Assembly: GCF_001425865.1 (NCBI RefSeq)
Contig: NZ_LMDS01000001.1
Location: forward strand, 375,321-439,320
Reading direction: 5' to 3'
Length of the DNA: 64,000 bases
DNA from: Rhizobacter sp. Root404
GTDB lineage: Bacteria; Pseudomonadota; Gammaproteobacteria; Burkholderiales; Burkholderiaceae_C
A program made the position numbers and the translations under genes. This document shows, piece after piece, positions 63,666 to 64,000 of the stretch (the stretch's first letter is position 1; each line of letters begins with the position of its first letter). The notes below the pieces were generated by a model. That model worked only from the letters and a program-made list of their open reading frames with translations. It did no database searches and was not told where the DNA came from.

Positions 63666-64000
63666 TCAGCCGAGCACCTCGGTCAGCATGCGCTCGACGC
63701 CGCTCTGCCACGCCGGCAGGTGCAGGCCGAACGTCTCGCGAAGCTTCACGGTGTTCATCCGCGAGTTGCCGGGCCGACGGGCGGCGGTGACGAAGGCGCT
63801 GGTCGGCACCGGCTCGATCGCGCCCGGCGCGACCCGCAGGTCCTGCCCGTGGGCGCGCGCGAACTCGATCACGTGGCGGGCGTAGTCGAACCAGCTCGTC
63901 TCGCCGGAGGCGACGGCGTGGTACGTGCCGGCGACCTCGGGGCGCTGCGCCGCTGCGCGCAGCACATGGGCGCTGATGTCGGCAAGGAGGTCCGCGCCGG
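63666..64000 (-). CDS. rfbD: dTDP-4-dehydrorhamnose reductase RmlD (5' end beyond window)
   Basis: Only the C-terminal part, about 111 codons, is inside the window. It shows [24 protein letters not shown] and the family's closing [32 protein letters not shown], where RPxNSxMxT is diagnostic of RmlD. The enzyme performs the last, NADPH-dependent step to dTDP-L-rhamnose. It lies upstream of rfbA in the same direction, suggesting an rfbBDA order that continues past 64000. Confidence 0.93.
   Translation of the reverse strand, partial: GADLLADISAHVLRAAAQRPEVAGTYHAVASGETSWFDYARHVIEFARAHGQDLRVAPGAIEPVPTSAFVTAARRPGNSRMNTVKLRETFGLHLPAWQSGVERMLTEVLG

Overview
The window is a GC-rich chromosomal segment from a betaproteobacterium, most likely of the order Burkholderiales. 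The evidence is the gene order around petABC-sspA-sspB, the dciA/M23 peptidase/secA/argJ neighbourhood, the DUF971-ubiE-Tim44 run, an EpsD-to-EpsG/exosortase-B polysaccharide locus, and -10 boxes of the TAAAAT/TAGAAT type. No insertion sequence, phage gene, CRISPR array or rRNA was seen. One tRNA (Thr, anticodon UGU) is present.

Layout. 1-9.7 kb: housekeeping block with a truncated DegS/DegQ-type protease, a PdxA-family dehydrogenase, a DUF1631 protein, mscL, the cytochrome bc1 operon petABC, sspA, sspB and tRNA-Thr. 9.7-16.2 kb: a secreted clan GH-A glycosidase translationally coupled to dciA, a divergent M23 peptidase, and secA. 16.2-19.7 kb: a hybrid histidine kinase convergent with a two-gene operon for a heme-oxygenase-like metalloenzyme and an RpfF-type crotonase (DSF-family signal synthase), placed between secA and argJ. 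19.9-28.5 kb: argJ, an MFS exporter, a GNAT acetyltransferase and the ugpBAECQ glycerol-3-phosphate uptake and hydrolysis operon. 28.7-32.6 kb: a giant FAD/Fe-S/CCG oxidoreductase. 32.7-38.4 kb: a compact operon with a 2-oxoglutarate oxygenase, FkbH, an acyl carrier protein, an MBOAT acyltransferase, a 52-residue membrane peptide and an SGNH protein. 38.5-40.3 kb: DUF971, ubiE and a Tim44-like gene. 40.5-60.5 kb: an exopolysaccharide locus (epsD, epsE, epsF, epsG, xrtB, epsI, Wzy-like, Wzx-like, methyltransferase, many glycosyltransferases, two acetyltransferases, a WecG-STAS fusion). 60.5-64 kb: a small secreted protein, a DUF1996 lipoprotein, rfbA and a truncated rfbD.

How the parts fit. 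The EPS locus encodes initiation or extension, repeat assembly, flipping, polymerisation, chain-length control and export. RmlA and RmlD supply dTDP-rhamnose. The FkbH/ACP/MBOAT operon is best read as a carrier-protein-dependent acylation (possibly glyceryl) system for a surface glycan. The RpfF-like synthase and hybrid kinase are a plausible cell-density input; in xanthomonads the equivalent signal controls EPS, but that link here is inference. The most novel-looking items are the metalloenzyme coupled to RpfF, the acylation operon with its 2OG oxygenase and tiny membrane peptide, the WecG-STAS fusion, and epsI lying inverted next to xrtB.
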